This document shows positions 52,968 through 63,061 of a DNA stretch of 64,000 nt, piece by piece. The notes below the pieces were generated by a model. That model had not been told where the DNA came from. It saw only the letters and a list, made by a program, of their open reading frames with translations, and did no database searches. Source of the stretch: Arthrobacter mobilis (GTDB lineage: Bacteria > Actinomycetota > Actinomycetes > Actinomycetales > Micrococcaceae); NCBI RefSeq assembly GCF_012395835.1, contig NZ_JAAZSQ010000005.1, positions 141,346 through 205,345 on the forward strand. Direction: 5' to 3'. A program made the position numbers and the translations under genes. How positions within the stretch are numbered: the stretch's first letter is position 1; every line of letters begins with the position of its first letter.

Positions 52968-54965
52968 TCAGCCAGCCAGGGTCCGCCCGGCGTCAGGGCT
53001 GCCTGCGGCCTCTTCGGGACGCGGTTCCAGGCCCGCGGCGGCGTAGATCTCCGGTTCGTCCAGCGTTTCCTTCTCCAGCAGCTGCCCGGCCAGTGATTCC
53101 AGCCGCCAGCGGTTCTCGCTCAGCAGCATCCGGGCCCGCTCATAGCACTGGTCCACCAGGGCCCGGACTTCCTCGGCGACCGCATCCAGCATGCCTTCGG
53201 AAACCCCGAACGCCCGCGGATCCCCTTCCTCGGGCAGCACCTGCACCGGGCCGATACGTTCGGACATGCCCCAGCGGCCGACCATCATGCGTGCCAGATG
53301 GGTGCTGGTCTGCAGGTCGCTCTCCGCGCCGGTGGTGACCACGCCGAAGACGAGCTCTTCGGCGGCCATCCCGCCCAGGGCGCCGACAATGCGGCCGCGC
53401 AGGTAGTTTTCGTCGTAGCCGTAGCGGTCGGTGTCCGGCGTCGAGAGCGTCACGCCGAGGGCACGGCCGCGCGGAATGATGGAAATCTTGCGGACCGGGT
53501 CCGCGCCCGGCTCCAGCATGCCCAGGAGGGCGTGGCCGGATTCGTGGTAGGCGGTCCGCTTCCGCTCCTCGGCCGGCATGACCACGTTGCGCACGGTGCC
53601 CAGCTGTACCTTCTCCAGCGCATCCAGCAGATCGCGCTGGGTGACCTCGGCCCGGGACCGTTTGACCGCCAGCAGGGCGGCCTCGTTGACCAGGTTCGCC
53701 AGCTCGGCCCCGGTCATGCCGGGGGTAACCCTGCTCACCGCATCCAGATCGACGTCGGGCCCGAGTTTGACGCCGCGCGTGTGGACGCGGAGGATCTGGG
53801 CCCGGCCGGCACGGTCGGGGGCATGGACCGTGATGGTGCGGTCGAAGCGGCCCGGGCGCAGCAGCGCCGGATCCAGCACGTCGGGCCGGTTCGTGGCGGC
53901 CAGGACGACCACGCCTTCGGATGAGGAAAACCCGTCCATCTCCGTCAGGATCTGGTTCAGCGTCTGTTCGCGCTCGTCGTGGCCGCCCACTGCCACTGAA
54001 CCGCCGCGTTTGCGGCCAATGGCGTCGATTTCGTCAATGAAGATGATCGACGGTGCCGCGTTTCGGGCAGCCTGGAAGAGCTCGCGGACCCGGCTGGCCC
54101 CCACACCGACAATCATTTCGATGAATTCGGAGGCGCTTGCATGGAAGAACGCCACCCCGGCCTCCCCGGCCGTGGCCCGGGCCAGCAGGGTCTTGCCGGT
54201 CCCCGGCGGGCCGCTGAGCAGCACGCCCTTGGGCGGCTTCGCCCCGATCAGCTGGTATTTCTGCGGGTCCCTGAGGAAATCCACCACTTCGGAGATTTCG
54301 GCTTCGACCTCGTCGATCCCGGCAACGTCCTTGAAGGTGACGCGGATTTTTCCTGGATCCACCGGCTCGAATTTTTTGTTGGCTCCCAGTCCGCCCATCC
54401 CGAACATGCCTGCCTGCCGCTTGAACAGCCACAGATAGAACAGCACCAGCAGCGCTATCGGTGCTACCGAAATCAGCAGGTTGGCCAGGATGCCCCGTTC
54501 CTGCACCACGGGTGTGGCCCGGACGGTGACGTTGTTTTCCTCCAGCGCAGCCAGCAGATCGTCATTGGCAAAGGCGGGGCGCTCGGTCACGAACTGCCGG
54601 TAGGTCACTCCCGGAACACCAGGCAGCGGCTTTTCCTGCCGCAGCGTGCCCTCGATGGTTTCGCCGCGGGAAAACACCTCCGCGACGTTGTTCTGCTGGA
54701 CCTGCGTCTTGAATTCCGTATAGGAAACCATCTGGGGACCGCTCAGCCGGTCCTGGACGGACAGCAGCGCGAAGATCCCCAGATACAGCATGAGCGTCCA
54801 CAGCACCGGCCTCAGCCATCTGCGCGGGCCCTCGGGACCGGGCGCGCCGCCGGCCTGCTGCTCCGGGACGCCCTCGGTGCGCCACGGAACCCCGCCCCTG
54901 CCATTTCCCGCCGCTGCGGAGCCGCGGTCCCCATTGTCGGAACCGTACGGCGAACGATCAACCAT
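52968..54965 (-). CDS. ftsH: ATP-dependent zinc metalloprotease FtsH
   Basis: 665 residues. Two membrane segments at about residues 50-70 and 160-182. AAA+ domain with Walker A GPPGTGKT (252-259), Walker [12 protein letters not shown] and second region of homology RPGRFDRTI. Zinc protease motif HESGH, with the third ligand in the late MAAEELVFG region. Degrades misfolded membrane and some cytosolic proteins. The N-terminal 45 residues are Gly/Pro-rich and longer than in E. coli FtsH. Adjacent to an Hsp20 gene, consistent with protein quality control. Confidence 0.97.
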   Translation of the reverse strand: MVDRSPYGSDNGDRGSAAAGNGRGGVPWRTEGVPEQQAGGAPGPEGPRRWLRPVLWTLMLYLGIFALLSVQDRLSGPQMVSYTEFKTQVQQNNVAEVFSRGETIEGTLRQEKPLPGVPGVTYRQFVTERPAFANDDLLAALEENNVTVRATPVVQERGILANLLISVAPIALLVLFYLWLFKRQAGMFGMGGLGANKKFEPVDPGKIRVTFKDVAGIDEVEAEISEVVDFLRDPQKYQLIGAKPPKGVLLSGPPGTGKTLLARATAGEAGVAFFHASASEFIEMIVGVGASRVRELFQAARNAAPSIIFIDEIDAIGRKRGGSVAVGGHDEREQTLNQILTEMDGFSSSEGVVVLAATNRPDVLDPALLRPGRFDRTITVHAPDRAGRAQILRVHTRGVKLGPDVDLDAVSRVTPGMTGAELANLVNEAALLAVKRSRAEVTQRDLLDALEKVQLGTVRNVVMPAEERKRTAYHESGHALLGMLEPGADPVRKISIIPRGRALGVTLSTPDTDRYGYDENYLRGRIVGALGGMAAEELVFGVVTTGAESDLQTSTHLARMMVGRWGMSERIGPVQVLPEEGDPRAFGVSEGMLDAVAEEVRALVDQCYERARMLLSENRWRLESLAGQLLEKETLDEPEIYAAAGLEPRPEEAAGSPDAGRTLAG

Positions 54966-55150
54966 TGTGCCACCCCCGGATTACCATGTCCGGAACGTCA
55001 ACTTCCACTGCCGCAACTCCCTGCCGCCAGCCATGGGCGGACCATCCGGTTCCGGGCTCCGGCACACGGCGGATGCCTTCCGGGCGGGAAGGCCGCTGGC
55101 CGCTGCCTCCCCACCCGGATCCAGGCCCGGCCCGGATGCTGGCCGCCCGG

Positions 55151-55624
55151 CTAGCGCACGTACCTGTTCTCTTCTTCGGGTCCGCCGGGTGCGGCAGGCC
55201 CCGATGCTGCAGAGCCGCGGGAGACCGGGATCTTCCGGGAAGCGGTCGCCGTCTCCTCGGGTACCGGCACGCGGACTTCGAGCACGCCGTCGTCGTAGCT
55301 GGCCCGCACCTCGTTCTGGTCCACCGGGACCGGCAGGGTCACGGTGCGGGAGAAGCTGCCGTAGCGGAATTCGGAGCGGTACCCTTCCTTGTCCTTGTGC
55401 TCGGACTTCTCCTCGCGCCGTACCGCGATCCGCAGCTGGTCCCCGACCAAGGTGATGTCCACGTCCTTCTCCGGGTCCACGCCCGGCACCTCGGCCTTGA
55501 CCACCAGGTTTCCGCCTTCACGGTATTCCTCGATCCGCAGCCAGGACTCCAGATCACCTTCGAGGAACCGGCGGAAAGGTTCCGGAACGTCAATGCCGGT
55601 GCGGCGGAGAATACTGCCTGCCAC
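55151..55624 (-). CDS. Small heat-shock protein, Hsp20/alpha-crystallin family
   Basis: 157 residues from GTG 55624, set by GGAGG eight bases upstream. Alpha-crystallin domain at about residues 30-125 (LVVKAEVPGVDPEKDVDITLVGDQLRI; FSRTVTLPVPVDQNEVRASYDDGVLEVRVP in parts). C-terminal extension includes KIPVSRG, an I-P-V motif used in oligomer assembly. ATP-independent holdase. No HspR or CIRCE-type site was found upstream. Confidence 0.95.
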   Translation of the reverse strand: MAGSILRRTGIDVPEPFRRFLEGDLESWLRIEEYREGGNLVVKAEVPGVDPEKDVDITLVGDQLRIAVRREEKSEHKDKEGYRSEFRYGSFSRTVTLPVPVDQNEVRASYDDGVLEVRVPVPEETATASRKIPVSRGSAASGPAAPGGPEEENRYVR

Positions 55625-55929
55625 TGCTGCCACCTCCACTCGGTTGCCCGGCCCGCCGTGCAGCCGATGCGGCAGGGCCGGTGATCGGTTATTTGACACC
55701 ACCAAAATACGCCCGCGAAACGCCGTTGTTAAGCTCGATTCCGCACCTGTCCGGCAAGCGGCAGGCGCGCCGGAAATCCATAATCCACGGCGCGCTGCCC
55801 GGCCCGCGGCGCCTATGGTCCTGACACCGGGCAGCAACCGGTATGATCGGCGAACCAGACCCGCCGGAGCCGCCGGTTCTCCACGCCGCGGCCCCGGCTC
55901 TCCCGACAATCCGACAGGACAACACCCTG

Positions 55930-56304
55930 ATGGCCTTCCTGGCTGAAGTCTCCGGCTGGCTTGGCGCCGTGGCCGTGCTGGCCGGTTACCTGCTTTTCTC
56001 CATGGGCCGGATCCAGAACGGCAGGCTCTTCCAGACGGCGAATCTGGCCGGTTCCGTTGCCATGATTGTCAACGGCGCCTACCACGGGGCCTGGCCTTCG
56101 GTGGCCACCAACGTCGCCTGGTGCGCCATCGCGGCCACTGCCTTGGTGCGCCTGCGGCAGCTGCGGCGTACGGACCCGGCACGCGGAGAAGCGCCTGGAC
56201 TTGACGGGGACGAACTGCTGCCGGTGCCCGGGCCTGCCCAGCTGGAGCCGGCCGTCATTGCGGACGATGACCAGGCCCAGGAGCCACGGCGCCGCGACGC
56301 CTAA
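55930..56304 (+). CDS. CBU_0592-like membrane protein
   Basis: 124 residues from ATG 55930; an upstream in-frame ATG at 55843 is possible. Three hydrophobic stretches in the first 80 residues: WLGAVAVLAGYLLFSMG, LAGSVAMIVNGAYHGAWPSVATNVAW (in parts), then ALVRLRQ, followed by an acidic tail. The middle block is the CBU_0592 family pattern (about 85 residues in most members). Function unknown. Confidence 0.7.
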   Translation: MAFLAEVSGWLGAVAVLAGYLLFSMGRIQNGRLFQTANLAGSVAMIVNGAYHGAWPSVATNVAWCAIAATALVRLRQLRRTDPARGEAPGLDGDELLPVPGPAQLEPAVIADDDQAQEPRRRDA

Positions 56305-56476
56305 CAGCAGCCGGCAGGGACGGGCCGGAAATGCGGTGGTAAAGTCAGACGTCAGCATGCCGTCCTGTGATGCCGCGGGACAGGCCGCCGGTTCGTCGCA
56401 GGACCTCCCGGCATCAGGACAAAACACCGCCGGTAATCCGGCTCCGGGCATTGCCGCCCGCCGTACGCCGTAGAGA

Positions 56477-58186
56477 ATGGATTGCATGACCAGGACCGGA
56501 CACCACCACGCCAAGACCGCCTCCACGAAGGCCGGGCCGCCCGCGCTCGCCAAGGGGGCGATGCGCATTGTGCCGCTGGGCGGCCTCGGCGAGATCGGCC
56601 GGAACATGACGGTGTTCGAATACGGCGGCAAGCTGCTGATCGTCGACTGCGGCGTGCTCTTCCCCGAGGAGCACCACCCGGGCGTGGATGTGATCCTGCC
56701 GGACTTCTCCTACCTGCGCGAGAGGCTCGACGACGTCGTCGGCCTGGTCCTCACCCACGGCCACGAGGACCACATCGGCGCAGTCCCGTACCTGCTCAAG
56801 GAACGCCGGGACATCCCGCTGATCTCCGCCAAGCTGACGCTGGCCTTCGTCAAGACCAAGCTGCAGGAACACCGGATCACCGCCAAGATGATCCAGGTCA
56901 AGGAGGGCGACCGGAAGAAGTTCGGGCCCTTCGACCTGGAGTTCCTGGCCGTCAACCATTCGATTCCGGACAGCCTGGCGGTGGCCATCCGCACCGGCGC
57001 CGGGCTGGTGCTGGCCACCGGCGACTTCAAGATGGACCAGTTCCCGCTGGACGGCCGGATCACCGACCTGGCCGGGTTCGCCCGGCTGGGCGAGGAAGGC
57101 GTGGACCTGTTCCTGCCGGACTCCACCAACGCGGAGGTCCCCGGCTTCATGGCATCCGAGCAGGAGCTGCTGCCGGCGATCGACACGGTGATGCGCACGG
57201 CGCCGCGCCGGGTGATCGTCTCCAGCTTTGCCAGCCATGTGCACCGCATTCAGCAGGTGATCGACGCCGCGCACAAGTACGGGCGCAAGGTGGCCTTTGT
57301 CGGCCGCTCGATGGTGCGCAATATGACGACGGCGCGCGAGCTGGGCTACCTGAAGGTGCCGCGCGGCATCCTGATCGACTTCAAGGAGCTCGAGAAGATG
57401 CCGCCGACCAAGGCCGTGATCATCTGCACCGGCTCCCAGGGCGAACCGATGGCTGCGCTGGCACGCATGGCCGGTGGCGACCACGTGATCGACCTGACCG
57501 AGGGCGACACCGTGCTGCTGGCCAGCTCCCTGGTGCCCGGCAACGAGTCGGCCATCTACCGCCTGATCAACGACCTGACCAAGCGCGGTGCCAACGTGGT
57601 GCACAAGGGCAACGCCAAGGTCCACGTCTCCGGGCACGCCAGCGCCGGCGAGCTGGTCTACTGCTACAACTTGGTCCGGCCGCGCAACGTGATGCCCGTG
57701 CACGGCGAGCACCGGCACCTGAAGGCCAACGCCGAACTGGCGGTCCGCACCGGCGTCGACCCCGAACGCGCGCTGATCGTCGAGGACGGCACCGTCGTTG
57801 ACCTCAAGGACGGCGTGGCCCAGGTCAGCGGCAGCGTTCCGGCCAACTACGTGTACGTCGAGGACATGGTTCCCGGCGCCGCCACGGAGGAATCCCTGCA
57901 GGACCGGCTGCGCCTGGCCGAGGACGGGGCCGTCACCGTGCTGGCGATCGTCAACCCGGACAGCGGGAAGCTGGAGGAGGATCCGGAGTTCTTCCCCGTC
58001 GGGTTCACTCTCGCGGACAAGGACCTGGACAAGGCCGGAGAGATCGTGGAGAAGACCCTGGCCGGGCTCAGGCGGGACAAGACCGGCCCGGAGGCCGAAC
58101 GCGCCATTGCCGACGCCCTGGTGCGCTGGTCCGACCGGTCGCTGCGCCGCAAGCCGGTGGTCACGACCATCATCGTCGAGGCCTGA
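56477..58186 (+). CDS. rnj: Ribonuclease J
   Basis: 569 residues; ATG 56477 or an ATG three codons later (56486) may be used. Metallo-beta-lactamase core LTHGHEDHIGA (ligands about residues 94-99), PDSTNAE (beta-CASP start) and the late HVSGHAS and VMPVHGEHRHL motifs. Exo/endonuclease for mRNA turnover and rRNA maturation. The C-terminal domain is present (to EA at the end). Essential or near-essential in many actinobacteria. Confidence 0.96.
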   Translation: MDCMTRTGHHHAKTASTKAGPPALAKGAMRIVPLGGLGEIGRNMTVFEYGGKLLIVDCGVLFPEEHHPGVDVILPDFSYLRERLDDVVGLVLTHGHEDHIGAVPYLLKERRDIPLISAKLTLAFVKTKLQEHRITAKMIQVKEGDRKKFGPFDLEFLAVNHSIPDSLAVAIRTGAGLVLATGDFKMDQFPLDGRITDLAGFARLGEEGVDLFLPDSTNAEVPGFMASEQELLPAIDTVMRTAPRRVIVSSFASHVHRIQQVIDAAHKYGRKVAFVGRSMVRNMTTARELGYLKVPRGILIDFKELEKMPPTKAVIICTGSQGEPMAALARMAGGDHVIDLTEGDTVLLASSLVPGNESAIYRLINDLTKRGANVVHKGNAKVHVSGHASAGELVYCYNLVRPRNVMPVHGEHRHLKANAELAVRTGVDPERALIVEDGTVVDLKDGVAQVSGSVPANYVYVEDMVPGAATEESLQDRLRLAEDGAVTVLAIVNPDSGKLEEDPEFFPVGFTLADKDLDKAGEIVEKTLAGLRRDKTGPEAERAIADALVRWSDRSLRRKPVVTTIIVEA

Positions 58187-58257
58187 CTGCCGCACGCACG
58201 GTAAAACGGATAAGCTCGGGACGCACGCTACTGCTCGCACCGCAAGGAGTGACCGCT

Positions 58258-58932
58258 TTGTTGAGAGCCATCAGCTACAACCTCCGCAAGCACAGTGCGA
58301 GCGCAGAGCTTGTCGACCTGACCGAACGTTACGGGGTCGACGTGCTGTGCCTCCAGGAGGCCGACACCGGGAAGCTGCCGCATACCCTCGGCCACCTGGA
58401 GCTGGCCGATTCGACCAAGGGCAACAGGCTCGGGCTGGCCATCTACTACCATGATGAGCGCTTCGCCGCGAAGGAGACCAAGGCCTTCGAACTGAAGAAG
58501 TCCATGCATGATTATGTGCTGGCCCCGGCCCATGAGCGGCTGATCGGGGTGCGGCTGGTCGACCACGAAAGCAAGCACGAGATCGCCGTCGGCTCCTTCC
58601 ACGCCGCGCCGCTGACGGCGTCGAATTCGCTGCGCCGCAACCAGATCCGGGCCGGCCACGAGGCCCTGCTCAGCCTGGGCGGGGAGAACATGACGCTGAT
58701 GATGGGGGATTTCAACTACCCGTTCTTCACCAGGAGCCTGATGCGGCACCTGAAGGAAACCGGCTACGAACTCACCCTCAGCAACCGCCGGACGTACAGC
58801 CGCTACAAGCTGTTCAAGGGGCACTTCGATTTCGCCACGTCCCTGGGACTGGACATCCAGAGCGTGGAGACGCTGCCCCAGGGCGAGTCCGACCACCTGC
58901 CCATCCTCGTGACCGCCGAATACATGTATTAG
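58258..58932 (+). CDS. Endonuclease/exonuclease/phosphatase family protein
   Basis: 224 residues from TTG 58258 with AAGGAG eight bases upstream, which excludes the overlapping GTG at 58249. EEP motifs: SYNLRKH (Asn), LCLQEADTG (catalytic Glu), MMGDFNYP (Asp-x-Asn) and GESDHLPILV (Asp-His). Residues fit a DNase/phosphatase-type metal-dependent enzyme. No signal peptide. Substrate unknown. Confidence 0.9.
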   Translation: MLRAISYNLRKHSASAELVDLTERYGVDVLCLQEADTGKLPHTLGHLELADSTKGNRLGLAIYYHDERFAAKETKAFELKKSMHDYVLAPAHERLIGVRLVDHESKHEIAVGSFHAAPLTASNSLRRNQIRAGHEALLSLGGENMTLMMGDFNYPFFTRSLMRHLKETGYELTLSNRRTYSRYKLFKGHFDFATSLGLDIQSVETLPQGESDHLPILVTAEYMY

Positions 58933-58970
58933 GGCTGCCCTGTCCGGGCCCGCGTGCCGCCCGGGGCCGG

Positions 58971-60191
58971 TCAGGCGGGAACGGGCGCCTGGCGCTTCCT
59001 GCCGTGCACGGCGTAGTACAGGCCGATGCAGGCCAGCATCAGCACGCCCAGCCAGACGTACATGCCTTCGAACCCGGTGAACGGCACCAGCAGGCCCAGC
59101 AGCACCGGGCCGAAGCCGGTGCCGACGTCGAGCATCAGGTAGAAGGTGGCGACGGCGGTGCCCAGCCGCCGTTCGGGCACCTGGTTCACCGCGATGGCCT
59201 GGGTGCACGGCATCAGGGTGCCGAAGCCGAGGCCGGTCAGCACGCCTGAGCCAACCACATTCCACATCGACACCCCGGGAGCCAGCAGCGCGAGCCCGGC
59301 AGCGAAGACTACCAGCGCCGGATACATCACGATGTTGGCACCCCGGCGGTCCTGGATCCGCCCGGCGAAAAGGCGCGACGTGAGCACGGCCGCGGCGAAG
59401 ACCAGGAAGAACAGCGCGGCGGCCGGGGCGGCGCCGCGCTGCTCGGCATACGAGGTCAGGAACGAGAGCACCCCGGAATAGGCCAGGCAGCCGACCAGCA
59501 TCACGCTGGCGATCGGCAGGACCGCCGGCTCGACAATCCTGTCCAGCACCGTCCGCGGTGTCCACGCCCGCTGCTTGCCGCCCGGGCCGCCGGCGACTGC
59601 GGTGGCGGCCGGCTGGCCGGCCGGCTGCCGTGCGGGCAGGCGCAGGAAGAGCGAGACGGCGAACGCGGCCGCCGAGCAGGCTGCGCAGAAGAGGAACACG
59701 CCGTCGTAATCGCCGCCGGCCGAAAGCAGCACCGCCAGCAGCGGCCCCAGGGCCGTGGCCACCGAGGTGGAAATCGTGAAGTAGCCGGTGCCTTCACCGC
59801 GCCGGGCCGCCGGGATCAACGCCTGCGCGCCGGCGGTGACAGCGGTGTGGCCTATCCCGAAGGCGACCCCGTGGACCAGGCGCAGCACCAGCAGCAGGGC
59901 CAGCGAGCTGGCCGGAATGTAGAGCAGGGACACTGCCGTGAACACGGCCAGGCTCACCACCAGGACCCGGCGCCGGCCGGCGGTGTCCAGCAGCGGCCCG
60001 GCGAAGAAGCGCGAGAGAAGGGCCCCGATGATGAAGGCGCTGGAGGCGAAGCCGGCGACGCTGTCGGCGGCCTGGAACCGCTGCGCCGCATAGAGCGCCA
60101 TGGAGGTCATCAGCAGGTAGAACACCATGTAGATGAACAGGTTCGCGCCGATCGCCAGCACGAAGTTCCTGCTCCACAGCTTCTCCTGCAC
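58971..60191 (-). CDS. MFS transporter
   Basis: 406 residues from GTG 60191 with GGAGG upstream. Twelve hydrophobic segments; the 2-3 loop reads RFFAGPLLDTAGRRRVLV, matching MFS motif A (G-x-x-x-D-x-x-G-R-R). A second such element is in the C-terminal half (LFAGRIQDRRGANIV). YfcJ/YhhS-like in outline; substrate unknown. Convergent with the EEP gene. Confidence 0.92.
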   Translation of the reverse strand: MQEKLWSRNFVLAIGANLFIYMVFYLLMTSMALYAAQRFQAADSVAGFASSAFIIGALLSRFFAGPLLDTAGRRRVLVVSLAVFTAVSLLYIPASSLALLLVLRLVHGVAFGIGHTAVTAGAQALIPAARRGEGTGYFTISTSVATALGPLLAVLLSAGGDYDGVFLFCAACSAAAFAVSLFLRLPARQPAGQPAATAVAGGPGGKQRAWTPRTVLDRIVEPAVLPIASVMLVGCLAYSGVLSFLTSYAEQRGAAPAAALFFLVFAAAVLTSRLFAGRIQDRRGANIVMYPALVVFAAGLALLAPGVSMWNVVGSGVLTGLGFGTLMPCTQAIAVNQVPERRLGTAVATFYLMLDVGTGFGPVLLGLLVPFTGFEGMYVWLGVLMLACIGLYYAVHGRKRQAPVPA

Positions 60192-60345
60192 CGGCTGCCT
60201 CCTGCATGGCTTGGTCTGCGCGCACCGTTTGGGCCGCAGTTTCGATTATGCCGTTCCGGGTGGGCGCAGATGCAGGCCGGCGGTAAAGCTGCTCGCTTCC
60301 GGTGCCGCGATACTTGAACCGGAAGCATGGACGGAGGAACGCTGC

Positions 60346-60798
60346 GTGGTCGAGGAGCCGGAGGATATCGCGCGCGGATTCGCGCAGGCGTGGAACCAGG
60401 GCGACGCGGACGGGATTGCCGCTTTGTTCGCCGACGATGCGGACTTCGTCAACGTCGTCGGACTGTGGTGGCGAAGCCGCGAACGCATCCGCCGCGCGCA
60501 CGCCGAGGGTTTCCGCCGGATCTTCGCCGGCGCGAGGATGACGCTTGGCCGGGTCCGGGTACGCCGCTTGGGCGACCGGGCCGCCGTCGTCCACGCCACG
60601 TGGACGCTCACCGGACAAACCGCCCACCGCGGCCGCGAGGCCGGAGCCCGCAGCGGGGTGCTCATCTTCGTGGCCGAAAAGCGCGACGGCGGCTGGGTCG
60701 CCGTCGCGGCGCAGAATACAGACCGGGTACCCGGTGCGGAGACGCACATCGCCGTCGGCGGCCGGCTGGAGGCTGCCGATTACCGGGACGGGAGGTAG
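60346..60798 (+). CDS. SnoaL-like/SgcJ-EcaC domain protein
   Basis: 150 residues from GTG 60346 with GGAGG eight bases upstream. The NTF2-like fold reads DIARGFAQAWNQGDADGIAALFADDADFVNVVGLWWRS (in parts) then HATWTLTG and GVLIFVAEKRDGGWVAVAAQNT. Members are often ketosteroid isomerase-like or of unknown function. No link to neighbours is apparent. Confidence 0.85.
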   Translation: MVEEPEDIARGFAQAWNQGDADGIAALFADDADFVNVVGLWWRSRERIRRAHAEGFRRIFAGARMTLGRVRVRRLGDRAAVVHATWTLTGQTAHRGREAGARSGVLIFVAEKRDGGWVAVAAQNTDRVPGAETHIAVGGRLEAADYRDGR

Positions 60799-60838
60799 CA
60801 CCCGCCGCCGGCCGGCGCTGACTGTCGGTACCGGTCCC

Positions 60839-60844
60839 TAAGCT
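60839..60844 (+). promoter_or_regulatory. -10 element (TAAGCT), leaderless start
   Basis: TAAGCT is followed by six bases and GTG 60851. No ribosome-binding sequence precedes the GTG. Confidence 0.5.
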
Positions 60845-60850
60845 TGCCCG

Positions 60851-61495
60851 GTGAAGCGTCCGCGAAAGATCACCGCCGGCCTCGCCGTCGGGGCGGGCGT
60901 GGGCGTCGCCGCCTCCGTCGCCAACGCGGCGGCGGCTCCCTCCGGGCTGCTCGCCGGGATGGTGGCGGAGGCGGGACGGCCGCTGCTCCAGGTCGCGTCG
61001 GCTGCCGCCGTGGTGGCTGACGCCGGCTGGGTCTGGGCCGGTGCGGCGGTGGCGGCAGGCTGGCTGGTCGGCACACGGGCGGCAGGGGCTGCGGCCGGGG
61101 TGCTGGCGCTGGTGGCGGCCACGGCGGCCTACTACGGGATGGATTCGCTGCTGTACCGGGTGCCGCTTGGTGCGTTGTGGCGCGAGCTGCGCCTTGGCTG
61201 GGCCCCCATGGTCTTCTTCGGGGTGGTCCTTGGCACCGTGGGCAGCCGGATCGGCCGCCCGGGACTGGCGGGCCTGCTGGCCGGGCTCATGGTTCCGGTC
61301 GGCGCGGCCGTGGAGGCGGCCCTGCTGCCCCGGTACCCGGACGGCTCCGACGCCGGCGCCGCCCTGGAGTGGGTACGGCTGCTCATCTGGGCCGCCGCCG
61401 GGCTTGCATCCTATGTTGTCCTGGTGGCGGCCGCCGTCTTTCGGTGGCGGCGCAAACCGGGGCGGCCCAAGCTGCCTCCCGACAGCTGCATCTGA
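60851..61495 (+). CDS. DUF6518-like membrane protein
   Basis: 214 residues from GTG 60851. Six or so hydrophobic, Ala/Gly-rich segments and a basic C-terminus. The block AAYYGMDSLLYRVPLGALW with the following LGWAPMVFFGVVLGTVGS fits DUF6518 family membrane proteins. Function unknown. Confidence 0.75.
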   Translation: MKRPRKITAGLAVGAGVGVAASVANAAAAPSGLLAGMVAEAGRPLLQVASAAAVVADAGWVWAGAAVAAGWLVGTRAAGAAAGVLALVAATAAYYGMDSLLYRVPLGALWRELRLGWAPMVFFGVVLGTVGSRIGRPGLAGLLAGLMVPVGAAVEAALLPRYPDGSDAGAALEWVRLLIWAAAGLASYVVLVAAAVFRWRRKPGRPKLPPDSCI

Positions 61496-61580
61496 GACGG
61501 CAGCGCTCCAGCCGCGCCGGCCTCTAGCGTCGTCGGCGTCTCCCAACACTCGCTCCGCTCGTGTCGGGGCCCTCGGCGCC

Positions 61581-61586
61581 TAGACT
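61581..61586 (+). promoter_or_regulatory. -10 element (TAGACT), leaderless start
   Basis: TAGACT is followed by six bases and ATG 61593. Same hexamer as at the COG0523 gene. Confidence 0.55.
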
Positions 61587-61592
61587 GGCCCC

Positions 61593-62060
61593 ATGTCATC
61601 CTTCACGGTCACCCGCAATGCCCTGATCCCGGCCCCGCCGGCCGAGGTCTATCCGTTTGTTGCCGACTTCCGCAAGTGGACCGCATGGTCGCCATGGGAG
61701 GCCATCGACCCGGGCATGTCCCGCAGCTATTCCGGCAGCGAATCCGGCGTCGGCGCCCGGTACGGCTGGGCCGGCAGGAAAGCCGGCTCGGGCACCATGG
61801 AGATCCAGGAAGCCGACGAGCCAAGCTCCATCAGCATCCGGCTCGAGTTCACCAAGCCCATGAAGGCAGTTAATCCCGCCGTCTTCACCTTCACTCCCGA
61901 AGGCGGGGGAACTCGCGTCACCTGGACCATGACCGGGGAAAGCAAGGGCATTGGCAGACTCTTCGCGCTCTTCATGAACATGGACAAGATGGTTGGCAAG
62001 GACTTCGAAAAGGGCCTGTCCAGCCTGGCCTCGGCCGTCACTGCCAAGGGCCGTGTGTAG
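61593..62060 (+). CDS. SRPBCC family (polyketide cyclase-like) protein
   Basis: 155 residues. START-like blocks: VTRNALIPAPPAEVYPFVADFRKWTAWSPWEAIDPGMSRSYSG (in parts), YGWAGRKAGSGTMEI, and GGTRVTWTMTGE followed by KDFEKGLSSLA. Ligand-binding fold, no catalytic assignment. Followed at 11 bases by the panE-like gene, so the two probably share a transcript. Confidence 0.9.
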   Translation: MSSFTVTRNALIPAPPAEVYPFVADFRKWTAWSPWEAIDPGMSRSYSGSESGVGARYGWAGRKAGSGTMEIQEADEPSSISIRLEFTKPMKAVNPAVFTFTPEGGGTRVTWTMTGESKGIGRLFALFMNMDKMVGKDFEKGLSSLASAVTAKGRV

Positions 62061-62071
62061 CGGCGCGGACG

Positions 62072-62989
62072 ATGAGGATACTGATCGCAGGGGCAGGAGC
62101 GACGGGCGGCTACTTCGGCGCCCGGCTCGTACAGGCCGGCCGGGACGTGACCTTCCTGGTCCGGCCTCGCCGGGCCAAGGAACTGCGCGGAGGCTTGAGG
62201 ATCATCGGCCCCGGGACCGAGGACGAAACGATCCCGGTCAAAACCGTCACGGCCCAGGAACTGGACACCCCCTACGACCTGGTGATTGTGGCCGTCAAGG
62301 CCGGAGCGCTGGAGAACGTGGTGGAGCAGATCGCCCCCGCCGTCGGGCCGGGCACGATGATCCTGCCGTTCCTGAACGGCATGGCGCACCTTGACCTGCT
62401 CACCGAGCGGTACGGGGCGGAGCACGTGCTCGGCGGGCTGGTAAAGGTCGTGACCACGGTGACCGAAGAGGGCCACATCCGGCAGCTGAAGCCGATGGCC
62501 ATGATGGCCATCGGGGAGCAGTCGGGGGAGCGCACCCGGCGCATCGAGGAACTGTACCGGGAGCTGTCCGTGCCCGGCTTCGAGCTTTCCCTGGCACCGG
62601 ACATCATCGCGTCGATGTGGCATAAATGGGCGTTCATCACCGCCGCGGGCGTGGTCACCTGCCTGATGCGCGGCCCGGTCGGGGACATCGTTGCCTGTCC
62701 CGGCGGCGAGGAGTTCGCGCTGGCCGTGATCGCCGAGGCGGAGGCTGTGGCTGCCGCGGCCGGCTACCCCGTGCCCGGCGGCGAACATGCGATGAGCGTG
62801 CGCCTGCTGACCGAGCCCGGCTCGGTGTTTACCTCGTCGCTGTACCGCGACGTCGCCGCCGGCCTGCCGCACGAGGGCGAGCACATCCTGGGCCGGTTCG
62901 CAGCACGGGCGGAGGCGCTGCGGGTTGACGCGCCGCTGACCGGGCTGGCCCTGCTGCAGCTGCGCGTCCACGACCGGCAGGGCCGGTAG
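62072..62989 (+). CDS. Ketopantoate reductase family protein (PanE/ApbA)
   Basis: 305 residues. NADP site IAGAGATGGYFGARL near the N-terminus, conserved blocks VIVAVKAGALENVV and ILPFLNGMAH, and the catalytic region MWHKWAFITAAGVVTCLM with the active lysine. Full length for the family. Several paralogues exist in actinobacteria and not all make pantoate, so the exact role is unsettled; no other pantothenate genes adjoin it. Confidence 0.88.
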   Translation: MRILIAGAGATGGYFGARLVQAGRDVTFLVRPRRAKELRGGLRIIGPGTEDETIPVKTVTAQELDTPYDLVIVAVKAGALENVVEQIAPAVGPGTMILPFLNGMAHLDLLTERYGAEHVLGGLVKVVTTVTEEGHIRQLKPMAMMAIGEQSGERTRRIEELYRELSVPGFELSLAPDIIASMWHKWAFITAAGVVTCLMRGPVGDIVACPGGEEFALAVIAEAEAVAAAAGYPVPGGEHAMSVRLLTEPGSVFTSSLYRDVAAGLPHEGEHILGRFAARAEALRVDAPLTGLALLQLRVHDRQGR

Positions 62990-63061
62990 CGGGCGTCCCG
63001 GGCGGCTGCGACGGGCGAGGGCAAGGAGGACCTGGAGGACGAGCCCGCCGCGGATCCTGCG

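Noticed and set aside
55625..55929. HspR (HAIR) or CIRCE element for the Hsp20 gene
   Set aside because: No CTTGAGT-type or GCACTC-type inverted repeat found.
56414..58240. 608-codon minus-strand frame opposite RNase J
   Set aside because: Antisense shadow with no motif; RNase J is certain on the plus strand.
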